A stretch of DNA of 64,000 nucleotides from Bog-473 sp035534235 (GCA_035534235.1 DATLSH010000047.1:1-64000); one strand, 5' to 3'. Positions 38,275 to 46,605 are shown, counted from the stretch's first letter. The notes: a model not told the origin generated them from the sequence alone. Translations and numbers: made by a program.

Positions 38275-38789
38275 TACCGGCCGACCTCCACCGTCGCGAC
38301 GATGCGTCCCGCCACCGCGGTAGGCGGCAGCTCGTCGACGTCAACGATGAGATCGGCCACTTCCGCGTAGAGGGGGCGGCGCACGGCGTCGAGCTCGGCC
38401 AGGTCATGGGCCGGGTCCTCGCTGAGGAGGGGGCGCCCCCGGCCGTCACCCACCCGGGCAGCCAGGGTCTCGGGTCGGGCCCGCAACCAGACCACGGTGC
38501 CACTGGCGCCGATGAGGGCCCGGTTGGAGGCGCTGAGCACCGCACCGCCGGCCACCGAGACGACCGTCGGATCGGTGCCGGCACAGGCCTGCAAGAGGGC
38601 ATCGGCCTCGGCCGCCCGAAAGGCGGCCTCCCCCTGGTGGGCAAAGAGATCGGGCACGGTGGTGCCGGTGGCCGCCTCGACGTCGGCGTCGGAATCCCGG
38701 TGGTCCCAACCCAACGCGTCGGCCACCAGCTTCCCCACTGTCGTCTTGCCCGAACCCATCATGCCGACCAGGAGGATGCGCCGGGTCAT
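38274..38789 (-). CDS. aroK: Shikimate kinase
   Basis: 171 residues. Walker A GMMGSGKTTVGK, shikimate-binding DSDADVEAATG and GGGAVLS-like VAGGAVLSASNR, lid region RGRPLLSED. Small P-loop kinase of the shikimate pathway; overlaps aroC by 4 bp. Confidence 0.94.
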   Translation of the reverse strand: MTRRILLVGMMGSGKTTVGKLVADALGWDHRDSDADVEAATGTTVPDLFAHQGEAAFRAAEADALLQACAGTDPTVVSVAGGAVLSASNRALIGASGTVVWLRARPETLAARVGDGRGRPLLSEDPAHDLAELDAVRRPLYAEVADLIVDVDELPPTAVAGRIVATVEVGR

Positions 38790-39985
38790 TCCGCCACGGG
38801 GCCCGCGGCGGCCGACGGGGTGGTGCCCAGCGCGGCCACGAAGCCATCGCGGTTGCGCACCACCTCGGCCAGCGAGTCGCCCCCGAACTTGCGCAGCGCC
38901 TCCGAGGCCAGAACGAGGGCGGTCATCGTCTCGGCCACCACGCCCATGGCGGGCACCGCGGTCACATCGGTGCGTTCGCGAAAGCTGACCGTCGATTCCT
39001 TGGTCACCATATCGACCGTCTCCAACACGGGTCGGTTGAGCGTGGCCAACGGCTTCATGGCCACCCGGGCCACCAGCAGGGCACCGTTGGACATCCCACC
39101 CTCAATGCCCCCGGCCCGGTCGGTCGGCCGCACATAGCCGGCGCCGGCAGCGCCCTCCTCGTAGAGGATGGCGTCGTGGGCCAGCGAGCCCCGGCGCGCC
39201 GCGTTGTCCCATCCCTCGCCGATCTCGACCGCCTTCACCGCCTGGATCGACATGAGGGCGCGGGCCAGATTGGCATCGAGCTTGCGATCCCAGTGCACGT
39301 GGCTACCGAGGCCGACGGGGACGCCATAGCCCAGGATCTCGGCCACCCCGCCCAGGGAGTCGCCGTCCTTGGCTGCCGCTTTGACGGCGGCGATCATCGC
39401 CTTCTCTGCGGAGGGGTCGAAGCAGCGCACCGAGCTCTCGTCGACCCGCTCCAGTTCTCCCGGACCGGGGCGGGGGCAGTCGGAGCCGGTGACGGCGTCG
39501 CCCAGGGCGATGACATGGCTGATGATGGAAACCCCGAGATGGGAAAGCAACAGCTTGGCCAGGGTCCCGGCCGCCACTCGGGCCGCCGTCTCGCGTGCCG
39601 AGGCGCGCTCGAGCACGTCGCGGGCGTCGTCGAACCCGTACTTGAGCATGCCGGGCAGGTCGGCGTGGCCCGGTCGGGGCTGGGTCAGGACGCCGGCCGG
39701 TGCGCCCGGTTCCGGCGACATCTCCTCGGTCCATTTCGGCCATTCCGAATTGGCGATCTGGACGGCTACCGGCGAGCCCAGGGTGCGCCCGTGGCGGATG
39801 CCGCCGATCAGGGTGACCTCGTCAGCCTCGAAGCGCATGCGCGGCCCCCGCCCATAGCCGAGTCGCCGCCGGGCCAGTTCCTCCGCGATGTCCGAGGCCA
39901 GGACGGGCAGGCCGGCCGGGAGGCCTTCCACGGTGACCACCAGGGCGCGACCGTGGGACTCTCCGGCAGTCAGGAAGCGCAGCAC
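38786..39985 (-). CDS. aroC: Chorismate synthase
   Basis: 399 residues. MLRFLTAGESHGRALVVTVE, GRGPRMRFEADEV, RPGHADLPGMLKYGF and the C-terminal RERTDVTAVPAMGVV are diagnostic; reduced FMN is the cofactor. GTG start at 39985 with TAGCGT 6 nt before it and no Shine-Dalgarno sequence, so it probably opens the aroC-aroK-aroB-aroQ-pepQ-efp-nusB operon as a leaderless message. Confidence 0.96.
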   Translation of the reverse strand: MLRFLTAGESHGRALVVTVEGLPAGLPVLASDIAEELARRRLGYGRGPRMRFEADEVTLIGGIRHGRTLGSPVAVQIANSEWPKWTEEMSPEPGAPAGVLTQPRPGHADLPGMLKYGFDDARDVLERASARETAARVAAGTLAKLLLSHLGVSIISHVIALGDAVTGSDCPRPGPGELERVDESSVRCFDPSAEKAMIAAVKAAAKDGDSLGGVAEILGYGVPVGLGSHVHWDRKLDANLARALMSIQAVKAVEIGEGWDNAARRGSLAHDAILYEEGAAGAGYVRPTDRAGGIEGGMSNGALLVARVAMKPLATLNRPVLETVDMVTKESTVSFRERTDVTAVPAMGVVAETMTALVLASEALRKFGGDSLAEVVRNRDGFVAALGTTPSAAAGPVAE

Positions 39986-39991
39986 ACAGCC

Positions 39992-39997
39992 ACGCTA
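39992..39997 (-). promoter_or_regulatory. -10 element (TAGCGT) for leaderless aroC operon
   Basis: TAGCGT on the minus strand, 6 nt before the aroC GTG; it overlaps the last codons of the upstream gene that stops at 39995. Confidence 0.55.
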
Positions 39998-40477
39998 CTG
40001 GACGGCTGTCGGGCCCCTTGAGCTGCGGGTCCGCGTGGAGCCAGAGGAGCGGACGTGGACGAGATCGGCCAGACGGCACGGGATGGCGGCATTCTCGTCC
40101 AAGTGGAAGCTGGCGCAGACCCGGTGGTAACCGTCGGCGACGGTGAGGGGGATGTCGTGCCGCAGGTCACCCCGGACGAGGAGGACAGGCGAGAGCGCGT
40201 CGCCCCGCTTCACCTTGGCCAGATCGGCGGCCACGTGTGGGTTCTCGGGGGTGAGGAGCTCCAGCCGGGAGGCCCGCAGAATGTCCTTGGCCATCCGACG
40301 CTCCAGGGGCGACGCGCGCAGGGACACCACCAGGGTCTTCACATCGGACGCCGTGTTGATCAGGCTGAGGTAGGCCGCGGCGGCCGGAAAGTCGTGCTCC
40401 TCGGGCTCCTCCTTCCAGTGCTCGGCGGGAGGGCCCTTGGTCTTGACGGGTCGGTTGCTCTTGTCGTTCTTCGCCAT
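39995..40477 (-). CDS. Uncharacterised protein with ParB/Srx-like motif
   Basis: 160 residues, not a recognised enzyme. The core, PHVAADLAKVKRGDALSPVL then PLTVADGYHRVCASFHLDE and IPCRLAD, resembles the ParB/sulfiredoxin-like fold in which a DGxHRxxA motif binds a phosphate or nucleotide. The N-terminus is charged and a Ser/Thr/Arg-rich tail follows residue 148. A ribosome site AAGGGGG precedes the ATG at 40477. It follows nfuA by 66 bp on the same strand and is probably cotranscribed. Function unknown; a CTP- or phosphate-binding role is only inferred. Confidence 0.65.
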   Translation of the reverse strand: MAKNDKSNRPVKTKGPPAEHWKEEPEEHDFPAAAAYLSLINTASDVKTLVVSLRASPLERRMAKDILRASRLELLTPENPHVAADLAKVKRGDALSPVLLVRGDLRHDIPLTVADGYHRVCASFHLDENAAIPCRLADLVHVRSSGSTRTRSSRGPTAVQ

Positions 40478-40543
40478 GGCGCCCCCTTTTTCTGGTGCCC
40501 GGGCGGCCAGGCTAGGTCGGAGTTCGAGACGCTGCTGCGGGGC

Positions 40544-41203
40544 TCAGGTGTAGAAGGGGTTCTCTCCCCCGCCGTGATCGGTGACGTCGACGATCTGCTT
40601 GAGCTCGGGCACCTCTTCCAGCAGGGTGGTCTCAATCCCCTGCCGGAGCGTCATTTGCGACATGGCGCAGCCCTGGCAGCCGCCGGAGAGTCGGAGGTAG
40701 GCGATGCCCCCGGCGTCATCCAATGCAACCAGGTCGGCACGTCCACCGTGACTGGCGATGGAAGGGTTGACCGATTGCTCAAGGACATTGGCCACCCGCA
40801 GCGCCAGGTGGCCCGTGATCCCCTGCGCCAGGACCTCGGGTGGCACGCCGGGTGAGGCCTCTTCGGGCGTCGGCGAGTTGGGATTGACCAGGACAAGTCC
40901 ACCGTCACCCTCTTCGGACCACTCCAGACGAGCGCCCCGCAACCGGTCCACACTGCCGGCCGGCACGACAACCTGCACGTCACCGTCGGAGTGGACCTCG
41001 TCGCCCTGGTCGGCGTCTGAAGCGGCCTGAAAGAAGAGGTCGTAGACGAACGCACCGGCCTGGACACCGCGCACTTCGAGCCACAGGGCCAAACTGGCCG
41101 GGTCGGGCTCCTGGTCGAGGGCCTCGCGCACAATGCGGTGGGCATCCGGGGTGAGTGACACGATCGGGGTCGCTGTCTTGAGGTCGTCGGCAGTAGTGGC
41201 CAT
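40544..41203 (-). CDS. NfuA/NifU-type iron-sulfur carrier
   Basis: 219 residues. The N-terminal half (about 10-110) looks like a degenerate A-type (IscA-like) domain without its Cys; the C-terminal half is a NifU domain with the cluster-binding pair Cys176 and Cys179 in GGCQGCAMSQMTL. Together this is the NfuA layout, a scaffold or carrier delivering 4Fe-4S clusters. ATG 41203 has TAGACT 7 nt upstream. It is divergent from the Cys-rich gene at 41276, with promoters back to back. Confidence 0.88.
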   Translation of the reverse strand: MATTADDLKTATPIVSLTPDAHRIVREALDQEPDPASLALWLEVRGVQAGAFVYDLFFQAASDADQGDEVHSDGDVQVVVPAGSVDRLRGARLEWSEEGDGGLVLVNPNSPTPEEASPGVPPEVLAQGITGHLALRVANVLEQSVNPSIASHGGRADLVALDDAGGIAYLRLSGGCQGCAMSQMTLRQGIETTLLEEVPELKQIVDVTDHGGGENPFYT

Positions 41204-41210
41204 GGCCCAG

Positions 41211-41216
41211 AGTCTA
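41211..41216 (-). promoter_or_regulatory. -10 element (TAGACT) for leaderless NfuA-type gene
   Basis: TAGACT, 7 nt before the ATG at 41203, minus strand. Confidence 0.5.
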
Positions 41217-41262
41217 CGGTGTGGGGCGCCCGACGGTGACCGGAATGTGCGGGTGGACGCTG

Positions 41263-41268
41263 TATCGT
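41263..41268 (+). promoter_or_regulatory. -10 element (TATCGT) for leaderless Cys-rich gene
   Basis: TATCGT, 7 nt before the GTG at 41276; no Shine-Dalgarno sequence. Confidence 0.5.
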
Positions 41269-41275
41269 CCTGGTC

Positions 41276-42052
41276 GTGGCCCGTTCCCCCGTCGATGCCC
41301 ACGAATGGGTCAGCTTCGAGGACGAGGGCGAAGAGCGCACCTGGGTGTTCGACGTCACCTTCCTCACCAGCAACTGGAAGTGCATCTTCGGCAACGGATG
41401 CCAGGGCGTCCTGACCGGGCCGGCCCCCGAAATGGCGCAGGGCTGCTGCAGCTACGGCGCCCACCTGGTGGACAAGAAGGACGCCCGGCGGGTCGAGAAG
41501 GTGGCTGCCACACTGACACCCGCAGAGTGGCAGCACCACGGGGCCAAGAAGCAGGTGATCCACAAGAACAAAGACGGTGAGCTCATGACCAGGCTGGTGG
41601 ATGACGCCTGCATCTTCCTCAACCGGCCCGGGTTCGCCGCCGGGGCGGGCTGTGCCTTCCACATCGCCGCCATGAACCGGGGAGTCAACCCGCTCACCTT
41701 CAAACCCGAGGTGTGTTGGCAACTCCCTCTCAGACGCGAGGATCAGGTCGACGAAGAGGACGGCCATGTCACCTCGACCGTGCGCCAGTGGGACCGCCGC
41801 CACTGGGGCAAGGGCGGGGAGGAATTCCATTGGTGGTGCACCGAGTCGCCGGACGCTTTCGTCGGTACACAGCCCGTCTACCGCGAGATGCAGGCCGAAC
41901 TCACCGCAATGGTCGGTGCCAAGGTCTACGACCGGCTGCTGGCCTTCCTGCGCCAGCGGGACCGTTTACAAGCCCAGGGCGTGCCACTCCCCCATCCGGC
42001 GGTGCGCACACGCCAGAAGCCTCAGTCGTTGAGCGGGTCCTCCTCGGCGTAA
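41276..42052 (+). CDS. Conserved cysteine-rich protein of unknown function
   Basis: 258 residues. The striking block CIFGNGCQGVLTG followed by APEMAQGCCSYGAH packs four Cys, and further Cys occur near residues 111, 126, 147 and 188. This block is shared with other actinobacterial proteins of unknown function (from memory). The Cys spacing would suit a metal or Fe-S site, possibly YkgJ-like, but no motif proves it. HWW and WQLPLR segments suggest an enzyme-like fold. Leaderless GTG at 41276. The last 31 bp overlap the 3' end of the small zinc-ribbon-like gene on the other strand. Next to an Fe-S carrier gene, which may be coincidental. Confidence 0.75.
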   Translation: MARSPVDAHEWVSFEDEGEERTWVFDVTFLTSNWKCIFGNGCQGVLTGPAPEMAQGCCSYGAHLVDKKDARRVEKVAATLTPAEWQHHGAKKQVIHKNKDGELMTRLVDDACIFLNRPGFAAGAGCAFHIAAMNRGVNPLTFKPEVCWQLPLRREDQVDEEDGHVTSTVRQWDRRHWGKGGEEFHWWCTESPDAFVGTQPVYREMQAELTAMVGAKVYDRLLAFLRQRDRLQAQGVPLPHPAVRTRQKPQSLSGSSSA

Positions 42053-42228
42053 GAAGGCGACGGGGCGGATCCGAGGATGCGGTCGTACTTGTCCTCTTCG
42101 GCCAGGCACCAGGCAGCGTGCACGTCGTCCGGCTCAGCCCCGCACTCCACACAACGCGCCGTGGATTCAGTGGGAGATCGCTTCAAGCTCCGCGCCTCTT
42201 CGAAGCGCCGATGGCGTCCCTTTTTCAC
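42022..42228 (-). CDS. Small protein with possible zinc ribbon
   Basis: 68 residues from GTG 42228 with a strong AAGGAG site 6 nt upstream. A basic N-terminus (MKKGRHRRF) is followed by CVECGAEPDDVHAAWC, a C-x2-C plus C arrangement with a His that could bind one zinc, then an acidic tail. The function is unknown. Convergent overlap of 31 bp with the Cys-rich gene. Confidence 0.6.
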   Translation of the reverse strand: MKKGRHRRFEEARSLKRSPTESTARCVECGAEPDDVHAAWCLAEEDKYDRILGSAPSPSYAEEDPLND

Positions 42229-42356
42229 GAGAACTCCTTATTACACCCGGTCAGCCCGTTCGCCTACCGCCCCGCAGCCTGACCGAATGAACGATCCCGG
42301 CCGCCGAGCCAGTGTAGTGGCTCAGGAGGAGCGGTCAGCTGCGGTCCTGGGCCCGG

Positions 42357-42590
42357 TCAGTGGTCCAGACGGGCCGGCGCGTCGGGACGATCCGGGAACC
42401 CTCGGATGTCCTCAGTGCCCTGCGGACCGACGGTGGGGATCTGCCAGCGCTCGACTCCGCCCTCGACCTCGCCCCCTCCCTCGCCCAGGTCCACGAGAAG
42501 GCCGACCAGGAAGGCGACTCCGGGGACCGACAGCTCAATCACCTTGGCCCGTTGGCCGGTCGCTCGCCCCTTGCTCAACCTCCGGATCAC
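42357..42590 (-). CDS. Doubtful small ORF
   Basis: Up to 77 codons from GTG 42590 (or about 61 from GTG 42542). Third codon positions are strongly G/C, as in real genes here, and a hydrophobic stretch VPGVAFLVGLLVDLG occurs near the middle, but there is no convincing ribosome site and no known motif. It lies 22 bp after the small ORF ending at 42613. Confidence 0.3.
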   Translation of the reverse strand: MIRRLSKGRATGQRAKVIELSVPGVAFLVGLLVDLGEGGGEVEGGVERWQIPTVGPQGTEDIRGFPDRPDAPARLDH

Positions 42591-42612
42591 CTGCTTGCGG
42601 TTACGGCACAGA

Positions 42613-42741
42613 TTAGGGGACCGTCCGGCGAACCCCAACGGGGTTCCAGTTGGCCCCGTATTGGGCGACTTCGGCCCCCTCAAGAGCGACCCGGACCTCA
42701 TCGACCATGGATGCGGCCGAATGTGGGTCGGCATAGTCCAT
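42613..42741 (-). CDS. Doubtful 42-residue ORF
   Basis: ATG at 42741 follows GGAGG with a 3-nt spacer. The product has an amphipathic middle (MVDEVRVALEGAEVAQYG). No family recognised. It is divergent from the 76-residue gene, with 31 bp between starts. Confidence 0.35.
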   Translation of the reverse strand: MDYADPHSAASMVDEVRVALEGAEVAQYGANWNPVGVRRTVP

Positions 42742-42759
42742 GTGCCTCCATGAAAGATC

Positions 42760-42765
42760 TACGCT
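42760..42765 (+). promoter_or_regulatory. -10 element (TACGCT) for leaderless 76-residue gene
   Basis: TACGCT, 7 nt before the GTG at 42773. The decamer GATCTACGCT is identical to that before the Ddn-like gene. Confidence 0.55.
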
Positions 42766-42772
42766 GGCCGCC

Positions 42773-43003
42773 GTGTTCGATCCGCAGGAAATGGTGGCCC
42801 GCTTCCGGCAACGAGCTGAAGCAGTGCGCAGCCGGGGCATACCGCCCATTGAAGGCCCGGAGCGCCAGCGTTTCCGTGAGCAGGCGCAGCGCGATTTTAC
42901 CGACTACGCCATGATCGGCGATGCCGACGCCGAACTGGTCGACGGCATACTCACCCTGCGCATCGACCTCCGTCCCCAGGATGAGCCGACCGCATCCGGT
43001 TAA
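42773..43003 (+). CDS. Small conserved actinobacterial protein, function unknown
   Basis: 76 residues. FDPQEMVARFRQRAEAVRSRGIPP, split as an N-terminal amphipathic helix, is followed by EGPERQRFREQAQRDFTDYAM and an Asp-rich strand LTLRIDLRP. The pattern resembles small conserved actinobacterial proteins of unknown role (from memory). GTG start with TACGCT 7 nt upstream and no ribosome site: leaderless. Its stop overlaps that of the convergent flavin reductase by 4 bp. Confidence 0.65.
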   Translation: MFDPQEMVARFRQRAEAVRSRGIPPIEGPERQRFREQAQRDFTDYAMIGDADAELVDGILTLRIDLRPQDEPTASG

Positions 43004-43512
43004 CCGCCGTAATGCATCCGGGTGTCCTCCATTCGGAGTACGTCGGAGGGCTCACCGCCGACCTCAACCACCTCTCCGATGCACAGGAGGTGACTGCCCA
43101 GGGCACGTTGCTCGGTCAGTGCGCAGATGATGTATGAGCTGGCCGCCGCCACGACGGGGAGCCGGAACGGTCCGATCTCGCGTACCGAATGGCCGGACAT
43201 CGAGATGATGACGCCCTGGCCATCGCGTTCAATGTCGCTCACCGGCTTGACGAAGCGTCGCACCACGTCGCGGTCGGAGCGCGCCAGCATGCAGACGCTG
43301 AATGCGCCCCCCCGGGCCACCAACCCCGCGGTGACCGAGCCCTCCTCGAGGGCAACAGCGACCAGTTTCGGCTCTATGCACACCTGCACCACCAAGTTGG
43401 CCGTCATAAGATTGGCCGCGTCCTCATGGCGGCTCCCGACGAGGTAGAGGCCGGTCGGGAGCGCCCACAGCACGCGTCGGCGCTGGCGATCGAACTCGTC
43501 GGGCCCGCTCAT
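43000..43512 (-). CDS. Flavin reductase-like (FMN-binding split barrel) protein
   Basis: 170 residues. The opening FDRQRRRVLWALPTGLYLVGS, the ANLMTANLVVQVCIEP strand pair and the AFSVCMLARSDRDVVRRF segment follow flavin reductase-like domain proteins, which bind FMN and supply reduced flavin or act as oxidoreductases. The partner is unknown. It follows the lipoprotein gene with a 4-bp overlap, in a tyrS-lipoprotein-reductase operon. Confidence 0.75.
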   Translation of the reverse strand: MSGPDEFDRQRRRVLWALPTGLYLVGSRHEDAANLMTANLVVQVCIEPKLVAVALEEGSVTAGLVARGGAFSVCMLARSDRDVVRRFVKPVSDIERDGQGVIISMSGHSVREIGPFRLPVVAAASSYIICALTEQRALGSHLLCIGEVVEVGGEPSDVLRMEDTRMHYGG

Positions 43513-44027
43513 CCGAAGACCGAGCCCGCGCTGTTGTCTGTCGTCGTCGTGGTGGCCACCACCTGCCCGTCGATCGACTCAATGCGCGCCCGTACCTGCG
43601 AGAAGAGCACCTCGGCCTGGCTCATGGCCCGCTGGGCCTCGGCCAGGAGCTTCTTGTCGGTCGCCCCGGCGCGGTAGCACTCGGTGCCCGCTGTCCCCTC
43701 CAGCCCGTAGGCCTTCGAAAGGAGAGTGGTCACCCGCGGGTCGGGTGACGGCAGCTCACCGTTGGCCACCTGGGCGTCATATTCGAGTGTGCCACAGGCG
43801 GCGTGGACGGCCCCGGTCCCGTTGGGCACATCCCGGGCCACCCGAAGGTTGTCGGCCACCAGGTTCCCCATGTCGCCGCCGAGCCCCGTCCCGCTCACCC
43901 ACACCGAGATCCGGTGCGCCGGCGTGCCGCGTTGGTCCGCACCGGCACACGACGTCAGTCCCAACCCCAGGAGCACGACGCATGCGGCCGATCCGGTGCG
44001 GCGGCCGGTACCGCCCGCGGACTTCAC
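43509..44027 (-). CDS. Putative lipoprotein
   Basis: 172 residues. Signal peptide with basic n-region, hydrophobic VVLLGLGL and lipobox LTSC (Cys27), so probably anchored outside the membrane. The mature part has two further Cys (CGTLEYDA and CYRAG), which could form a disulfide, and a helical C-terminal region ending in a Thr run. No family recognised. Overlaps tyrS by 4 bp. Confidence 0.7.
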   Translation of the reverse strand: MKSAGGTGRRTGSAACVVLLGLGLTSCAGADQRGTPAHRISVWVSGTGLGGDMGNLVADNLRVARDVPNGTGAVHAACGTLEYDAQVANGELPSPDPRVTTLLSKAYGLEGTAGTECYRAGATDKKLLAEAQRAMSQAEVLFSQVRARIESIDGQVVATTTTTDNSAGSVFG

Positions 44028-45289
44028 ACGGCGCGAAGAACGTGAATGTCGCGGCGACCCTTGCGCAGGACGACGTAGCGGTCGTGCAGAAGGTCGTCCG
44101 GTCCGAGCATCCGGGATGTCTCGGTCTGCCTGTGGTTGTTGACGTAGGCGCCACCCTGGTCAATGGCACGACGAGCCTCTCCCTTGGACTTGGCCAATCC
44201 TGTCCGCTCGAGCACGTCGACCAGGGCCAATCCCTTGAGCACCTCGACCCGGGAGACCTCGGTGGTCGGGGCATCCCCCGTGACGGCCAGCAGCAGCTCC
44301 TCGCTGAGACCGGCGATCTCCTCACCGAAGAGGGCGGCCGAGGCCTCCTCGCATCGGGTCACTTCGCTCTCGCCGTGCACCAGGCCCACCACCGAGCGGG
44401 CCAGGGCCCGCTGCGCCGACCGCAGCTCAGGGTGCGCCGCCGTTTCCTTGTCGAGGTCCTCAATCTCGGCGTGCTCCAAGAAGGTGAAATAACGCAGGTA
44501 GTCCCCGACGACCGAATCGGCCGAGTTGAGGAAGAACTGGTACATGGCAAACGGGCTGGTGCGCCCGGGGTCGAGCCACACGGTCCCCGTCTCGGTCTTG
44601 CCGTACTTCGTCCCATCGGGCTTGAGCACCAGTGGCGTCGTCAGCCCCCAGACCTCGTCGTGGCACACCTTGCGGATCAGCTCGACACCGAGGGTGATGT
44701 TGCCCCACTGGTCGCTCCCACCGATCTGGAGATCGCAACCGTGGTCGACATGGAGGCGCAGGAAGTCGTAGGCCTGCAGGAGCATGTAACTGAACTCGGT
44801 GTAGGAGATCCCCTGGTCCGGTCGCTCGAAGCGATTCTTCACCGCCTCCTTGGCCACCATCTGGTTGACCGTGAAGTGCTTGCCCACATCACGCAGGAAC
44901 TCCAGGGTCGGCAGAGAGCCCAACCAGACGCTGTTGTCGAGGAGGAGGGCGTCGGAGAGGTCGAGGATCTGGCCCAGCTGGGGCCGGATCCCCGTGAGGT
45001 AGCCGTCAAGCACCTCCCTGGTCAGCAGGGCCCGCTCGTCCTGCTTGCCTCCCGGATCGCCGATCATCCCGGTCCCGCCCCCGGCCAACGAGATGGGGCG
45101 GTGCCCGGCCAACTGGAAACGCCTGAGCGTGCACATCTGGAGGAGGCTCCCCACGTGGAGGCTGTCGGCCGTGGGGTCGAAGCCGGCGTAAAGGGTGAGG
45201 CCCCCGTCGTCGAGGCGGGGCAAGAGCGCGGGGTCGGTCACCTGGTGGATCAGGCCACGGAAGGCGAGGTCCTCCGTCAGCGTGGGCAT
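44024..45289 (-). CDS. tyrS: Tyrosine-tRNA ligase
   Basis: 421 residues from ATG 45289 (AAGGTGG just upstream). Class I synthetase: HIGH-type GFDPTADSLHVGSLL, GGSDQWGN and KMSKS-type KYGKTETG; the C-terminal S4 RNA-binding domain (about 355-421) has GEARRAIDQGGAYVN. An upstream in-frame GTG adds a non-family leader and is rejected. Confidence 0.95.
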   Translation of the reverse strand: MPTLTEDLAFRGLIHQVTDPALLPRLDDGGLTLYAGFDPTADSLHVGSLLQMCTLRRFQLAGHRPISLAGGGTGMIGDPGGKQDERALLTREVLDGYLTGIRPQLGQILDLSDALLLDNSVWLGSLPTLEFLRDVGKHFTVNQMVAKEAVKNRFERPDQGISYTEFSYMLLQAYDFLRLHVDHGCDLQIGGSDQWGNITLGVELIRKVCHDEVWGLTTPLVLKPDGTKYGKTETGTVWLDPGRTSPFAMYQFFLNSADSVVGDYLRYFTFLEHAEIEDLDKETAAHPELRSAQRALARSVVGLVHGESEVTRCEEASAALFGEEIAGLSEELLLAVTGDAPTTEVSRVEVLKGLALVDVLERTGLAKSKGEARRAIDQGGAYVNNHRQTETSRMLGPDDLLHDRYVVLRKGRRDIHVLRAV

Positions 45290-45312
45290 GATCCCACCTT
45301 GCCATACCCGGG

Positions 45313-45318
45313 TAGGTT
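45313..45318 (+). promoter_or_regulatory. Possible -10 element (TAGGTT) for carotenoid oxygenase-like gene
   Basis: TAGGTT, 9 nt before the ATG at 45328; spacing is at the long end of the pattern. Confidence 0.4.
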
Positions 45319-45327
45319 GACTGCCGC

Positions 45328-46554
45328 ATGGATCCGCCACTGCCCATTGAGGGGATCCTGCCGCCGGACCTGCAGGGGACGCTGCTGCGGATCGGTCCCG
45401 GTGAGGGCGGGGCGGGCGCCCTCAATGCGGTGGAGTTGCGGGACGGGACGGCGGTGTCGCTAGTGACCTGCGATTCCGCGGCCGACGCCAACGTCTTCTG
45501 GCACGCCGGCTCGGTGTTGGCCCTGGCCGAAGTCGGGTTGCCCCTGCAGTACTCACGGCAACTGGTGGAGGAGGAATTCGGTGGCGGTCTCACGGTGCCG
45601 ATCGCCTCGCACGTCCACCGCGATGCGGCGACGGGGCACCGGGTCCTCTTCGGTGTGGAGGAAGGCGCCGAGACCAATCGACTCCGCCTGGGCGAGTGGG
45701 ATGCCCAGGGAGCGCTGGCCTCTTTCCAGGCGGTGACCCTGGAGCGGGCGACCTGGCAGCACGACCTGGCGGTGACGGCCCGGCATATCGTCTTCGTGGA
45801 GTCGCCCACCGAGCCCCTGCCGGGTGACGATGCGGTCCCCTTCCGCTGGACGCCGGGGGCCGAATGCTGGGCGGGGGTGGTGCCGCGGGGGGGTGAAGGG
45901 ACGACGGTGCGGTGGTTCCGTCTCGAACCCTGTCTGGTCACCCATGTTCTCGGCGCCTCTGACGATGGTGACGACGGGGACATCGTTCTCTACGTCTGTG
46001 CCTACCAGGTGCCCGAGAAGGGACAACCGGTCGATCTCACGTCGTCGATCGTGGGTCCCGATGGGATCGGGATGACCCTTATCGGTGGCGGCTTGCCGGT
46101 CCTCGAGCGCTGGAGGATCTCCGGCGGGCGGTTGGAGCGGACGCAGGTGGATGAGCGGTTCGTCGAGTATCCACGAGTGGACCCGCACTGTGAGGGGCTG
46201 CCGTTCCGGTACGGCTACTGCGTCGAGTTGGACCGTGGCCCGCTCGACCAGCAGGGGATCGATCACCTGGGGTTGCTTCGTTTCGACGTGCAGCGGGACG
46301 AAGTGACGAGCTGGAACCCGGGCCAGTACCGGACCGCCAGTGAGCCGTTGTTCGTGCGGGCCGTCGATGGGCGCAGCGATGACGAGGGGTGGCTGCTCAC
46401 GGTGGTCGACGATGCCACCAGGGGAGCCAGCGACATCTACGTGCTCGACGCCTCGTCTTTCGGGCGCCGCGGCCCCCAGGCGGTCATCCACCTGCCCAAT
46501 GCCGTGCCGTTTCGCAGCCACGGGGAGTGGGTCGGAGCGGACCGGTATCGCTGA
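45328..46554 (+). CDS. Carotenoid oxygenase (RPE65/CCD) family protein
   Basis: 408 residues, somewhat shorter than typical (450-500). The four iron-ligand histidines of this seven-bladed propeller family appear in order: His97 (HVHRD), His145 (WQHDLAVT), His206 (VTHVLGA) and His398 (RSHGEWV). The start LQGTLLRIGPGEGG matches the family opening blade. Members cleave C=C bonds of carotenoids or stilbenes with O2. Contrary to a stilbene-type context, no carotenoid genes are in the window, so the substrate is open. Divergent from tyrS, with 38 bp between starts. Confidence 0.8.
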   Translation: MDPPLPIEGILPPDLQGTLLRIGPGEGGAGALNAVELRDGTAVSLVTCDSAADANVFWHAGSVLALAEVGLPLQYSRQLVEEEFGGGLTVPIASHVHRDAATGHRVLFGVEEGAETNRLRLGEWDAQGALASFQAVTLERATWQHDLAVTARHIVFVESPTEPLPGDDAVPFRWTPGAECWAGVVPRGGEGTTVRWFRLEPCLVTHVLGASDDGDDGDIVLYVCAYQVPEKGQPVDLTSSIVGPDGIGMTLIGGGLPVLERWRISGGRLERTQVDERFVEYPRVDPHCEGLPFRYGYCVELDRGPLDQQGIDHLGLLRFDVQRDEVTSWNPGQYRTASEPLFVRAVDGRSDDEGWLLTVVDDATRGASDIYVLDASSFGRRGPQAVIHLPNAVPFRSHGEWVGADRYR

Positions 46555-46605
46555 GCCCCCGGAAATCGGCGACGAGGAGCCCCCGGGCCGACCGTTCCCT
46601 CGTGC

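Larger units (their letters stand above)
42229..42772. other. 544-bp stretch with only doubtful small ORFs
   Basis: No recognised gene. Two minus-strand frames (42613-42741 and 42357-42590) have codon use biased to G/C in the third position and are listed separately. The right end holds the leaderless promoter of the 76-residue gene. No tRNA-like fold was found by eye. Confidence 0.45.

Noticed and set aside
42241..42330. Possible tRNA in the gap near 42.3 kb
   Set aside because: No cloverleaf with a proper T-loop and acceptor stem could be drawn.
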